The notes under the pieces: generated by a model | Databases searched by the model: none | The model's input: only the letters and a program-made list of their open reading frames with translations | Told to the model about the DNA's origin: nothing | Position numbers and translations under genes: made by a program | Origin: an uncultured Eggerthella sp. | Lineage (GTDB): Bacteria > Actinomycetota > Coriobacteriia > Coriobacteriales > Eggerthellaceae | Length of the DNA: 5,211 nt | Reading direction: 5' to 3' | Assembly: GCA_900551155.1 (NCBI GenBank) | Contig: URVA01000099.1 | Span: forward strand, 1-5,211 | Shown here: one piece after another, positions 1 through 5,211 of the stretch | How positions within the stretch are numbered: the stretch's first letter is position 1 | Layout: every line of letters starts with the position of its first letter

Positions 1-130
1 CGATACGACCTTTCTTCCTTCGTTAAACTTTTCGTTCTTTTAAGCAAATAACCGTTGATTATTCAGTGGGTTAGCACACACAGGCAACAAGAAGTGTGTA
101 CTCGCTTTTGAATGACGGTGTAACTCAAAA

Positions 131-161
131 ATTATACTCAAACTTCTGTCCAAAGAAACAA
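131..161 (-). promoter_or_regulatory. Possible leftward promoter (perfect -10 box)
   Basis: Read on the minus strand, 136-131 is a perfect TATAAT. The best upstream -35-like hexamer is TTGTTT at 161-156, with a rather long 19-bp spacer. It would drive a divergent gene beyond the left edge, consistent with the purine-rich possible ribosome binding site near bases 5-20 on that strand. In AT-rich intergenic DNA a single good -10 box is common by chance, so this is tentative. Confidence 0.2.
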
Positions 162-252
162 AGAATGCACATTCTGCGGACAACGGAGGCTCGTATTCAT
201 CAAATGAACTCATTAAAGCCCCAAAATGCATGATGAGATTTCATTACGGGAA

Positions 253-270
253 GAAAAATCGGTATTTTTC
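253..270. repeat. Short AT-rich inverted repeat
   Basis: GAAAAAT and ATTTTTC flank a 4-base CGGT loop, giving a perfect 7-bp stem. The stem is AT-rich and has no clear T-tract after it on the plus strand, so it is a weak terminator candidate at best. It could equally be a protein-binding dyad or chance. Confidence 0.3.
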
Positions 271-321
271 GCACAAAAGATACCAGTACAATAGCTAAAG
301 GAATTTTGACAGAATCTAGAG

Positions 322-380
322 GGATTACAGCTAAGCAGTTATAGCCAAAAGGATTACGACCAAAAGGTTATGACGAGAAA
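322..380. repeat. Degenerate 14-15 bp tandem repeat before the ferredoxin gene
   Basis: Four successive units can be laid out: 322-335, 336-350, 351-365 and 366-380. Each has a core of the form TTA-pyrimidine-purine-purine-C: TTACAGC at 325, TTATAGC at 339, TTACGAC at 354 and TTATGAC at 368. The starts are 14, 15 and 14 bp apart. The last two repeats share CCAAAAGG at 345-352 and 360-367. A weaker relative, TTTTGAC, lies at 304. Regular spacing of an identical core in direct orientation suggests iterated protein-binding sites or a decayed microrepeat. The location, 40-100 bp before the start codon, fits a regulatory role, but no known regulator motif is recognised. Confidence 0.5.
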
Positions 381-396
381 TAGTGCAGCTGAACTA
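381..396. promoter_or_regulatory. Near-perfect 16-bp dyad, possible operator
   Basis: The sequence TAGTGCAGCTGAACTA is symmetric at 7 of 8 base pairs around the centre 388/389. The only mismatch is 385/392. It lies directly after the tandem repeats and 14 bases before the ribosome binding site of the ferredoxin gene. Size and symmetry suit a dimeric regulator such as a helix-turn-helix repressor. No specific family consensus is recognised. Confidence 0.35.
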
Positions 397-421
397 ATAA
401 CTATATTTTGGGGATATATCT

Positions 422-721
422 ATGAGCGCAGACGAGCAAAAGAAAAATACTCCACTACCTAAAACTCAACCTGCTAAGGGTGCTACTCAAAGTGCAGCAG
501 AGTTTTATCATCGCGTTAATATCGAAGAGTGTCTCTACACTGATAATTTTGAAGTAACTGACGCCTGCATTTCCTGCGGTCATTGCGAAGATATCTGCCC
601 CGCCTACGCCATTAAACTTAACGAAGATGGTATCCCAACATGGGTAAAGCACGAATGCTTTATGTGCTTTGGATGTATGCGCCTGTGCCCCTGCCAAGCC
701 ATTCGCTACGGCGGTGCGTAA
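422..721 (+). CDS. Stand-alone 2x[4Fe-4S] ferredoxin, EFR1-like
   Basis: Predicted 99-aa cytoplasmic electron carrier binding two [4Fe-4S] clusters. Two classic motifs are visible: C49-x2-C52-x2-C55-x3-C59-P and C79-x2-C82-x2-C85-x3-C89-P. Extra cysteines occur at 37 and 91. Residues 1-26 are polar and probably disordered. From about residue 28 the sequence (an aromatic 'FY', then 'F-x-V-T-D' before the first motif, 'W' between the motifs, and a final 'C-Q-A-I-R-Y-G') resembles the C-terminal domain of EFR1-family flavodoxin-ferredoxin fusions, but no flavodoxin domain precedes it. The start is supported by GGGGA at 410-414, 7 bases before ATG, and by an in-frame stop at 398-400. No partner redox enzyme lies beside it, so its electron donor and acceptor are unknown. 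The cluster content is secure; the EFR1 link is inferred from remembered family sequence. Confidence 0.88.
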   Translation: MSADEQKKNTPLPKTQPAKGATQSAAEFYHRVNIEECLYTDNFEVTDACISCGHCEDICPAYAIKLNEDGIPTWVKHECFMCFGCMRLCPCQAIRYGGA

Positions 722-1007
722 GCGTACGCGTTGGGCATTTGCCACGGTCACAACAAATACCTCGCCCATTTATTGCGCCCACGATAATATCCTTTCACTT
801 GTCGAGCGTCGTTACATTCAAATGTCAATTTGTAGACCCTATGATGACAATCAAATAGCTCTCGCGAAAACATGTTCATGAGCGTAGAATGCGCGATGCA
901 GTAACGCATATTCAACAAATAAAAGCATCGTGAGGGATTTTGGCGATTCTTCTTGATCGAAAAGCTAGCTGGAAATACATCGTCAAGAGAAAGCGTGATT
1001 AGCAACA
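722..1007. other. Spacer between ferredoxin and MATE genes
   Basis: These 286 bases separate two genes on the same strand. No open frame here looks like a protein. No clear intrinsic terminator follows the ferredoxin gene: the only dyads close to it are a GCGTACGC palindrome at 723-730 and a 5-bp stem, without a T-run. TCTTGA (951-956) and TCAAGA (983-988) could pair over a 26-base loop just before the MATE start, which is too weak to call a regulatory structure. The length suggests that the MATE gene has its own promoter and is not simply co-transcribed with the ferredoxin gene. Confidence 0.45.
817..845 (+). promoter_or_regulatory. Possible promoter for the MATE gene
   Basis: TTCAAA (817-822, 4 of 6 matches to the -35 consensus) and TATGAT (840-845, 5 of 6 matches to the -10 consensus) are separated by exactly 17 bp. 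Transcription would begin near 852, giving a leader of about 155 bases before the MATE start. It is the best sigma70-like pair I found in this spacer, but it is not strong. Confidence 0.3.
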
Positions 1008-2435
1008 ATGAGCAAAACAGAAGGTGGGCAGCAAAAGAAGAAAAACAGCATTGACATGCTCAATGGGCCAATACCTTCTCGTGTTATTTTATTTGCCATT
1101 CCTCTTGCTCTTACCAGTATCTTCCAACAACTCTTCAACACGGCGGACTCAGTAGTTGCGGGTCAGTTTATTGATAATGCAGCATTGGCCGCAGTTGGTG
1201 GTGTTGCCCCTATTATTGCTTTATTTGTTTCGTTATTCGTCGGACTATCTATAGGTGCAAACGTAGTTGTCGCTGTACATATCGGACACCAAGATTTCGC
1301 ACGCATCCGTGGAGCTATTCAAACCACTGCAATAGTTTCTGTTATTAGTGGCATTGCGCTTACCTTAATAGGTATCGTAGCAACAGATCCCATTCTGGGA
1401 ATGGTTAATATGCCGCTTGATGCATGGGAAGAAGCACGCATTTATCTGCATCTCTATTTCGCTGGTATTATCTTTATTTTGATATACAACTTTGGATCAG
1501 CCATTCTGCGCGCAAAAGGTGACACTACCCGCCCCTTAATCGCACTAGCTATTGGTGCGATTCTTAACATCTTCTTCGACATTGCTGCAACAACAATGTT
1601 AGGTATGGGAGTTGCAGGCATTGCGTTAGGAACAGTTATAGCAAACGCTGTTTCTGCAAGTTTAATTGTCTTTTTTTTGCTCACTGAAGAAGAAACCTAT
1701 CGCCTAACCTTCAAAGGCATACGTGTAGTTCCTGAAGACTTAAAACAGCTTTTGTATATTGGCATCCCTTCTGGTATGCAGGGAATGGTGTTTTCTCTAG
1801 CTAACGTTGTAGTACAAAGTGCCATCAATGGCTTCGGAACCGATGCTACTGCAGGATCTTCTGCAGCGCTTAACTACGAAACCTATGCGTACTTTGTGGT
1901 TAACGCATTCGCTCAAGCTGCCGTTACTTTTACTGGTCAAAACTATGCAGCAGGAAAACTAGACCGCTGCGACAAGGTTTTTCGTTTTTGCATGGCTGCA
2001 GCCATAGGTTTTTCATTCCTTGTTGGCGGAACCTTTGTTTTGTTCAAAGATCTCTTCTTGAGCTTCTTCACCGCAGAAGCAGCTACGCTTGTCTTTGCAA
2101 TTTCTCGTATGTATCACATTTGCTTGCTTGAATTCATGACTTCATCCTACGAAGTAAGCGCTGCTGCGATGCGCGGTATGAATTGGTCCATTCTTCCCAC
2201 TATTATTACCGTTGTAGGTTCATGCGTGTTGCGTATCGTATTTATTTTCACACTCTTCCCCATGGTGTATAGCTACGATAACTTACTACTTATTTATCCT
2301 GTGTCATGGATAGTTACTGGCATGGCAATGCTTGTCCTTTATGTAATTGCACGCAAACGCGCTTATGCAAAATGTCGCAAACTGTACGCTTCTCCCGCTA
2401 ACAAAGAAAACAACGTTGAAGCGAATGCTGCGTAA
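1008..2435 (+). CDS. MATE family efflux transporter
   Basis: A 475-aa inner-membrane antiporter of the multidrug and toxic compound extrusion family, which exports cationic drugs or metabolites in exchange for Na+ or H+. The length and roughly twelve hydrophobic segments fit a complete protein of two six-helix halves. Typical family stretches are visible: 'P-x-x-L-T-S-I-F-Q-Q-L-F-N-T-A-D-S-V-V-A-G' in helix 1 (residues 32-52), 'I-L-R-A-K-G-D-T-T-R-P' at 166-176, 'G-Q-N-Y-A-A-G-K' at 310-317, and 'A-A-M-R-G-M' at 386-391. The overall look is of the DinF/MepA-type bacterial branch. The basic C-terminal tail from about residue 448 is cytoplasmic. ATG at 1008 follows an in-frame stop at 996-998. 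The ribosome binding site is poor: a GAGAAAG run sits about 14 bases upstream. Met17 is an alternative start that would still keep helix 1. The exported substrate cannot be told from sequence. Confidence 0.93.
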   Translation: MSKTEGGQQKKKNSIDMLNGPIPSRVILFAIPLALTSIFQQLFNTADSVVAGQFIDNAALAAVGGVAPIIALFVSLFVGLSIGANVVVAVHIGHQDFARIRGAIQTTAIVSVISGIALTLIGIVATDPILGMVNMPLDAWEEARIYLHLYFAGIIFILIYNFGSAILRAKGDTTRPLIALAIGAILNIFFDIAATTMLGMGVAGIALGTVIANAVSASLIVFFLLTEEETYRLTFKGIRVVPEDLKQLLYIGIPSGMQGMVFSLANVVVQSAINGFGTDATAGSSAALNYETYAYFVVNAFAQAAVTFTGQNYAAGKLDRCDKVFRFCMAAAIGFSFLVGGTFVLFKDLFLSFFTAEAATLVFAISRMYHICLLEFMTSSYEVSAAAMRGMNWSILPTIITVVGSCVLRIVFIFTLFPMVYSYDNLLLIYPVSWIVTGMAMLVLYVIARKRAYAKCRKLYASPANKENNVEANAA

Positions 2436-2446
2436 AACGGTAGAAT
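2416..2446 (+). promoter_or_regulatory. Weak promoter candidate for the HIT gene
   Basis: TTGAAG (2416-2421) inside the end of the MATE gene and TAGAAT (2441-2446) just past its stop are 19 bp apart. The -10 match is good (5 of 6), but the -35 match (4 of 6) and the spacing are poor. The HIT gene starts 73 bases after the MATE stop and could simply be read through from upstream, since no clear terminator lies between them. Confidence 0.2.
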
Positions 2447-2508
2447 AGAACTGTTCATTCAGTTACAGCATGTGAAAGCTTTCGTTTTCATTTCGAGAAA
2501 GGGTACTT

Positions 2509-2877
2509 ATGAGCGATTGTTTGTTCTGCAAAATTGTTTCTGGCGATATTCCTTCAGCTAAGGTTTATGAAGACGACGTTTGCTACGCATTCGACGATAT
2601 CGAACCAGAAGCTCCTATTCATACCTTGATTGTTCCAAAGCAGCACTTTGACAACTTGCAGGACAACGTACCTGCAGATGTTTTAGGTCATCTTCTTTCC
2701 GTCGTTCCAGAAGTTGCAAAGATCAAAGGTGTAGATGAATCGGGCTTCCGCTGCGTAATCAACACTGGTCCCGATTCTGCAGCAACCGTAGGTCATCTGC
2801 ACATCCACGTAATGGGTGGTATTAAGATGGGTCGTGCAACCTTTGAAGAGTCTCAGCGTTTGGAAGAAAACAAATAG
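2509..2877 (+). CDS. HIT family (histidine triad) nucleotide-binding protein
   Basis: A 122-aa cytoplasmic protein of the HINT branch, whose members are usually homodimeric purine nucleoside phosphoramidases or nucleotidyl hydrolases. The histidine triad is H96-L-H98-I-H100-V-M followed by G-G; H98 is the expected nucleophile. The N-terminal C4-L-F-C7 pair together with H46 ('P-K-Q-H') fits the structural zinc site seen in many bacterial members. 'I-V-P-K-Q-H' at 41-46 and 'N-T-G-P-D' at 85-89 are standard nucleotide-pocket elements. One oddity is the segment before the triad, S90-A91-A92, where relatives usually have a G-Q; the glutamine is missing. Length matches the family. The start is supported by AAAGGG at 2498-2503, 5 bases before ATG. 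It is followed by a strong terminator, so it ends the plus-strand transcription unit. The physiological substrate is unknown. Confidence 0.93.
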   Translation: MSDCLFCKIVSGDIPSAKVYEDDVCYAFDDIEPEAPIHTLIVPKQHFDNLQDNVPADVLGHLLSVVPEVAKIKGVDESGFRCVINTGPDSAATVGHLHIHVMGGIKMGRATFEESQRLEENK

Positions 2878-2922
2878 CAAACGTGTTAACATCCACAACA
2901 AGCGCTAATACTTAAAACGCAC

Positions 2923-2958
2923 GAAGCACTTGAGAAAACTTCTCAAGTGCTTCTTTTT
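2923..2958 (+). terminator. Strong intrinsic terminator after the HIT gene
   Basis: GAAGCACTTGAGAA (2923-2936) pairs perfectly with TTCTCAAGTGCTTC (2940-2953) around a 3-base loop, giving up to 14 bp, and is followed at once by TTTTT (2954-2958). It sits 45 bases after the HIT stop and faces the converging pnt operon. On the minus strand the hairpin is followed by GTGCGTTTT, a delayed T-run, so it might stop pntB transcripts less efficiently. No other clear terminator lies between it and the pntB stop. Confidence 0.9.
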
Positions 2959-3053
2959 ATCGTCCAAAGTTTTCGAAATTTAGGAAAACGACCCGATTTG
3001 TTTCTCTTAGTACATCTTTTCAAAAACTAAATTACATACCGTGCGATCGCTAC

Positions 3054-4523
3054 CTACAACGCAGCAACGATAGCATCAACCGAAACCTTCGCATCCCCTA
3101 ACAGCATGTCAGTGTTGTCATTGAAGAACAGGGGGTTTTCCACGCCAGAATAACCTGCATTTCCCATGGTGCGCTTAGAAACAACAACCTTCCCCGCTTC
3201 CCATACCTTTAATACAGGCATGCCTGCAATGGGGCTATCAGGATCGGTAAGAGCAGAAGGGTTAACCGTGTCGTTTGCGCCAATTACGAGAGCAATATCC
3301 ACGTCTTCAAAATCATCATTGATTTCATCCATTTCCAATACTGCATCATAAGGTACCTTAGCTTCGGCCAAAAGTACGTTCATGTGCCCTGGCATACGAC
3401 CAGCAACGGGATGAATAGCAAACTTAACATCTACCCCATAACCCATAAGTTTATGAGTCATTTCTGCAACAGGGAACTGTGCCTGCGCAACTGCCATACC
3501 ATAGCCTGGACATATTACTACCGATTTTGCAGCTTTTAATTCTTCAGCAAGTTCTTCAGGGGTGATCGTAGTATAGTTACCCGCTGCCTGCGTTTTACTG
3601 GATCCTGTTTTTGAACTACCGTCAGATCCAAAACCACCCAATATTACGGATATAAAATTACGATTCATGCCTTTGCACATAATATAGCTAAGATACGCAC
3701 CCGACGAACCAACCAAAGCACCCGTAATAATCAACAGATCATTTCCTAAAGTAAAGCCAGCCATCGCCGCTGCCCAACCTGAATAGCTATTAAGCATCGA
3801 AACTACGACGGGCATATCGCCGCCACCGATAGCCATTACCAAGTGAAGACCAAGAACAAGAGACACAACGGTAATAATGCCAAGCGGAATTAATCCAGCT
3901 TCTAGACCCTTGGTATTAACCAACCATGCAATGCAGACAATAATCACTACGAGCATAAGAAGATTAAGGGCATTGCGACCTGGCAGCGTTAAAGGCTTAC
4001 CCGAAATTTTTCCTGCTAGTTTTAAATAAGCAATAATGGATCCCGTTAAAGTGACTGCGCCAATAAATACCGCAATACCAACTTCGCCCATATGGAAAGC
4101 ATTTTCTGCAGCGGCAGTAGGATCGCTCAGCACTGCGCCTGGTGTGGTAATAAACGAATTAAATCCAACCAAAACTGCAGCAGCGCCAACAAAAGAATGC
4201 AGCATAGCAACAAGCTGTGGCATTTCAGTCATCTGTACGCTTTTTGCTTTCCATGTACCAATAGCAGCACCAATAAGAAGCGCTATAACTATAAGCACTA
4301 CCGCCAACACTGGATCAGCTGTATTGGATACCACGGTAACCAAAATAACCGCTACAAGAGCCAAAACCATGCCAGCGATTCCAAGCTTATTGCCTCGAAG
4401 GGCTGTTTTTTGTTTTGAAAGATTTGCAAGCGCCAAAATGAACAGCAAGCCTGCCAAAATATACGCCAAAGTTTCAAAACTGGTAAATACAGAAAAAATC
4501 TGTTCAGAGACGAGTGTCTGCAT
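3054..4523 (-). CDS. pntB: NAD(P)+ transhydrogenase subunit beta
   Basis: A 489-aa membrane subunit of the proton-translocating transhydrogenase, which drives hydride transfer from NADH to NADP+ with the proton gradient. Residues 1-295 are membrane domain II, with multiple hydrophobic helices. They include the conserved histidine of the proton path (H109 in 'M-L-H-S-F-V-G', matching E. coli His91) and 'G-G-G-D-M-P-V-V' with D236 and 'S-M-L-N-S-Y-S-G-W' with N245. A polar Ser/Lys-rich linker (about 299-318) leads to NADP(H)-binding domain III. There 'P-G-Y-G-M-A-V-A-Q-A-Q' lies at 339-349, 'A-G-R-M-P-G-H-M-N-V' at 374-383, 'V-I-G-A-N-D-T-V-N-P' at 413-422, and the 2'-phosphate-contacting K450-R451 after the last of these. 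It is slightly longer than E. coli PntB, mostly at the N terminus. The start is set by a one-base overlap with the pntA stop and a GAGGA ribosome site. No promoter precedes it. Confidence 0.97.
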   Translation of the reverse strand: MQTLVSEQIFSVFTSFETLAYILAGLLFILALANLSKQKTALRGNKLGIAGMVLALVAVILVTVVSNTADPVLAVVLIVIALLIGAAIGTWKAKSVQMTEMPQLVAMLHSFVGAAAVLVGFNSFITTPGAVLSDPTAAAENAFHMGEVGIAVFIGAVTLTGSIIAYLKLAGKISGKPLTLPGRNALNLLMLVVIIVCIAWLVNTKGLEAGLIPLGIITVVSLVLGLHLVMAIGGGDMPVVVSMLNSYSGWAAAMAGFTLGNDLLIITGALVGSSGAYLSYIMCKGMNRNFISVILGGFGSDGSSKTGSSKTQAAGNYTTITPEELAEELKAAKSVVICPGYGMAVAQAQFPVAEMTHKLMGYGVDVKFAIHPVAGRMPGHMNVLLAEAKVPYDAVLEMDEINDDFEDVDIALVIGANDTVNPSALTDPDSPIAGMPVLKVWEAGKVVVSKRTMGNAGYSGVENPLFFNDNTDMLLGDAKVSVDAIVAAL

Positions 4524-5211
4524 TATTTATCCTCAGAGCTCCTCTCGAACATCTTGAGCATACGTTGAGTAACCAAAAAACCACCGAAAATATTTATTGC
4601 CGCAATTGCCATAGCAATAAAGGAAAGTACCTGAACAATCAAATTGCCTGAACCTATAAGCAAAATCGCACCAACAATAATGATGCCTGAAATAGCATTC
4701 GTTTCAGACATAAGCGGCGTATGGAGCGTGTGCGTAACGTTGGTAATAACATAAAAACCCACAACTACCGCAAGCATAAAGACAATATAATGACCCGCCA
4801 CGCTTGCAGGTGAAACCATAATTAACGCAACCGCTAAAATACCCGCCAGAATCTTCCACCAATGTTTAGCGAAGAATGATTTTTCTTGCTTCTTAGCTTC
4901 AGTATCCCCCGCTTGAGCGTTTTGAGCGGAATCTTCCTTAGAAGCAACCGAAACCTTAACTTCGGGTGGCGGCCACATGCCTTCACCTTGTAAAGCAACG
5001 GTAACGCCTCGCACCACAACATCTTCTTCATCGAGAGCGATAACGCCATCTTTATTAGGAGTAACAAGCTTTAAGAAATTAACGATGTTTTGGCCAAACA
5101 ACTGGGAAGCTTGTCCCGGAAGACGAGCTGGTAAATTTGTCCAACCAATAATGGTTACGCCGTTTTCGATAGAGGCCGTCTTGCCGATGGCGTCGCGGAA
5201 GCTGTTGACGG
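4523..5211 (-). CDS. pntA: NAD(P)+ transhydrogenase subunit alpha, C-terminal part (partial)
   Basis: This is the last 228 codons of the alpha subunit; the reading frame is open to the window edge, so the N-terminal NAD(H)-binding domain I lies outside. The visible part begins with the end of domain I ('G-W-T-N-L-P-A-R-L-P-G-Q-A-S-Q-L', fragment residues 22-37, and 'V-V-V-R-G-V-T-V' at 64-71). A polar Ala/Lys/Glu linker (about 84-112) follows, and then about four membrane helices of domain II from residue 118. The conserved 'T-H-T-L-H-T-P-L-M-S-x-T-N-A-I-S-G' lies at 159-175, and 'I-N-I-F-G-G-F-L-V-T-Q-R-M-L-K-M-F' ends the chain. Because domain I is fused to the helices, this is the two-gene E. 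coli-like form. A TTG codon at 5101-5099 is an internal leucine, not a start. The first twelve visible codons are GC-rich and match PntA poorly (see findings). Confidence 0.95.
   Translation of the reverse strand, partial: VNSFRDAIGKTASIENGVTIIGWTNLPARLPGQASQLFGQNIVNFLKLVTPNKDGVIALDEEDVVVRGVTVALQGEGMWPPPEVKVSVASKEDSAQNAQAGDTEAKKQEKSFFAKHWWKILAGILAVALIMVSPASVAGHYIVFMLAVVVGFYVITNVTHTLHTPLMSETNAISGIIIVGAILLIGSGNLIVQVLSFIAMAIAAINIFGGFLVTQRMLKMFERSSEDK
4530..4534 (-). promoter_or_regulatory. Ribosome binding site of pntB inside pntA
   Basis: Read on the minus strand, GAGGA lies 6 bases before the pntB ATG, within the last codons of pntA. The pntA stop and pntB start overlap as TAATG. This arrangement favours coupled translation and equal amounts of the two subunits. 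Confidence 0.75.

Larger units (their letters stand above)
1..421. other. Non-coding region upstream of the ferredoxin gene
   Basis: I see no convincing gene here. The longest open frame (40-231, minus, 63 codons) has no recognisable motif. The plus-strand frame open from base 1 stops at 49-51 after 16 codons and could be the tail of a gene to the left, but this cannot be shown. On the minus strand the first bases read as a purine-rich GAAGGAAGAAAGG run pointing left, which would suit the ribosome binding site of a divergent gene starting just outside the window. A perfect TTGACA hexamer lies at 306-311, but no good -10 box follows at 15-20 bp. The structured elements in 253-396 are listed separately. 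Confidence 0.5.

Noticed and set aside
40..231. 63-codon minus-strand open frame in the left non-coding region
   Set aside because: It has no motif, no convincing ribosome binding site and no family resemblance, and its start lies upstream of the best -10 box on that strand.
306..311. Perfect TTGACA as the ferredoxin promoter
   Set aside because: No acceptable -10 hexamer follows at 15-20 bp, so it is not called as a promoter.
951..988. TCTTGA/TCAAGA pair as a regulatory stem before the MATE start
   Set aside because: A 6-bp stem over a 26-base loop without other support is expected by chance.
748..1008. 86-codon minus-strand open frame between ferredoxin and MATE genes
   Set aside because: Low-complexity translation without motifs; it is more likely chance openness in a spacer.
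2449..2464. AACTG/CAGTT hairpin after the MATE stop as a terminator
   Set aside because: Only a 5-bp stem with no T-run after it.
3043..3050. GCGATCGC palindrome after pntB
   Set aside because: It matches the octamer over-represented in cyanobacteria, but a single copy has no meaning and nothing else suggests that group.
4036..4557. Long plus-strand open frame (173 codons) opposite pntA/pntB
   Set aside because: It lies fully opposite clear pnt coding sequence, has no recognisable motif, and its composition mirrors the codons of the real genes.
5099..5101. TTG as a start codon of a short PntA subunit
   Set aside because: The frame continues without a stop to the window edge and the residues upstream ('R-L-P-G-Q-A-S-Q-L') are conserved PntA sequence, so it is an internal leucine.

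Overview
The window is chromosomal-looking DNA of moderate to low GC from a bacterium. It holds three plus-strand genes facing a minus-strand operon that runs off the right edge. The stand-alone 2x[4Fe-4S] ferredoxin points to an anaerobe or facultative anaerobe. A Coriobacteriia/Eggerthellales-type actinobacterium is my weak guess; nothing in the window fixes the taxon.

Layout. Positions 1-421 hold no convincing gene. They contain a short AT-rich inverted repeat, a degenerate 14-15 bp tandem repeat (322-380) and an almost perfect 16-bp dyad (381-396), both close to the first gene. 422-721 (+) encodes a 99-aa dicluster ferredoxin that resembles the C-terminal domain of EFR1-type flavodoxin/ferredoxin proteins but lacks the flavodoxin part. 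722-1007 is a non-coding spacer with a possible promoter. 1008-2435 (+) encodes a full-length MATE-family multidrug/cation antiporter. 2509-2877 (+) encodes a HIT (histidine triad) nucleotide-binding protein. A strong intrinsic terminator at 2923-2958 closes the plus-strand block.

The right half, on the minus strand, carries pntB (3054-4523) and the C-terminal part of pntA (4523 to the window edge). Together they encode the proton-translocating NAD(P)+ transhydrogenase. Stop and start overlap by one base (TAATG), so the two subunits are probably translationally coupled. The visible PntA fragment joins the end of domain I directly to membrane helices, so this is the two-gene E. coli-like form and not the three-gene form.

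The genes do not form one obvious pathway. PntAB interconverts NADH and NADPH at the expense of the proton gradient, the ferredoxin is a low-potential electron carrier, the MATE pump uses an ion gradient for export, and the HIT protein hydrolyses nucleotide conjugates. I found no convincing new system. The points most worth a second look are the repeat-plus-dyad array before the ferredoxin gene, the orphan EFR1-like ferredoxin, and an abrupt rise in GC, with loss of expected PntA sequence, in the last ~41 bases.
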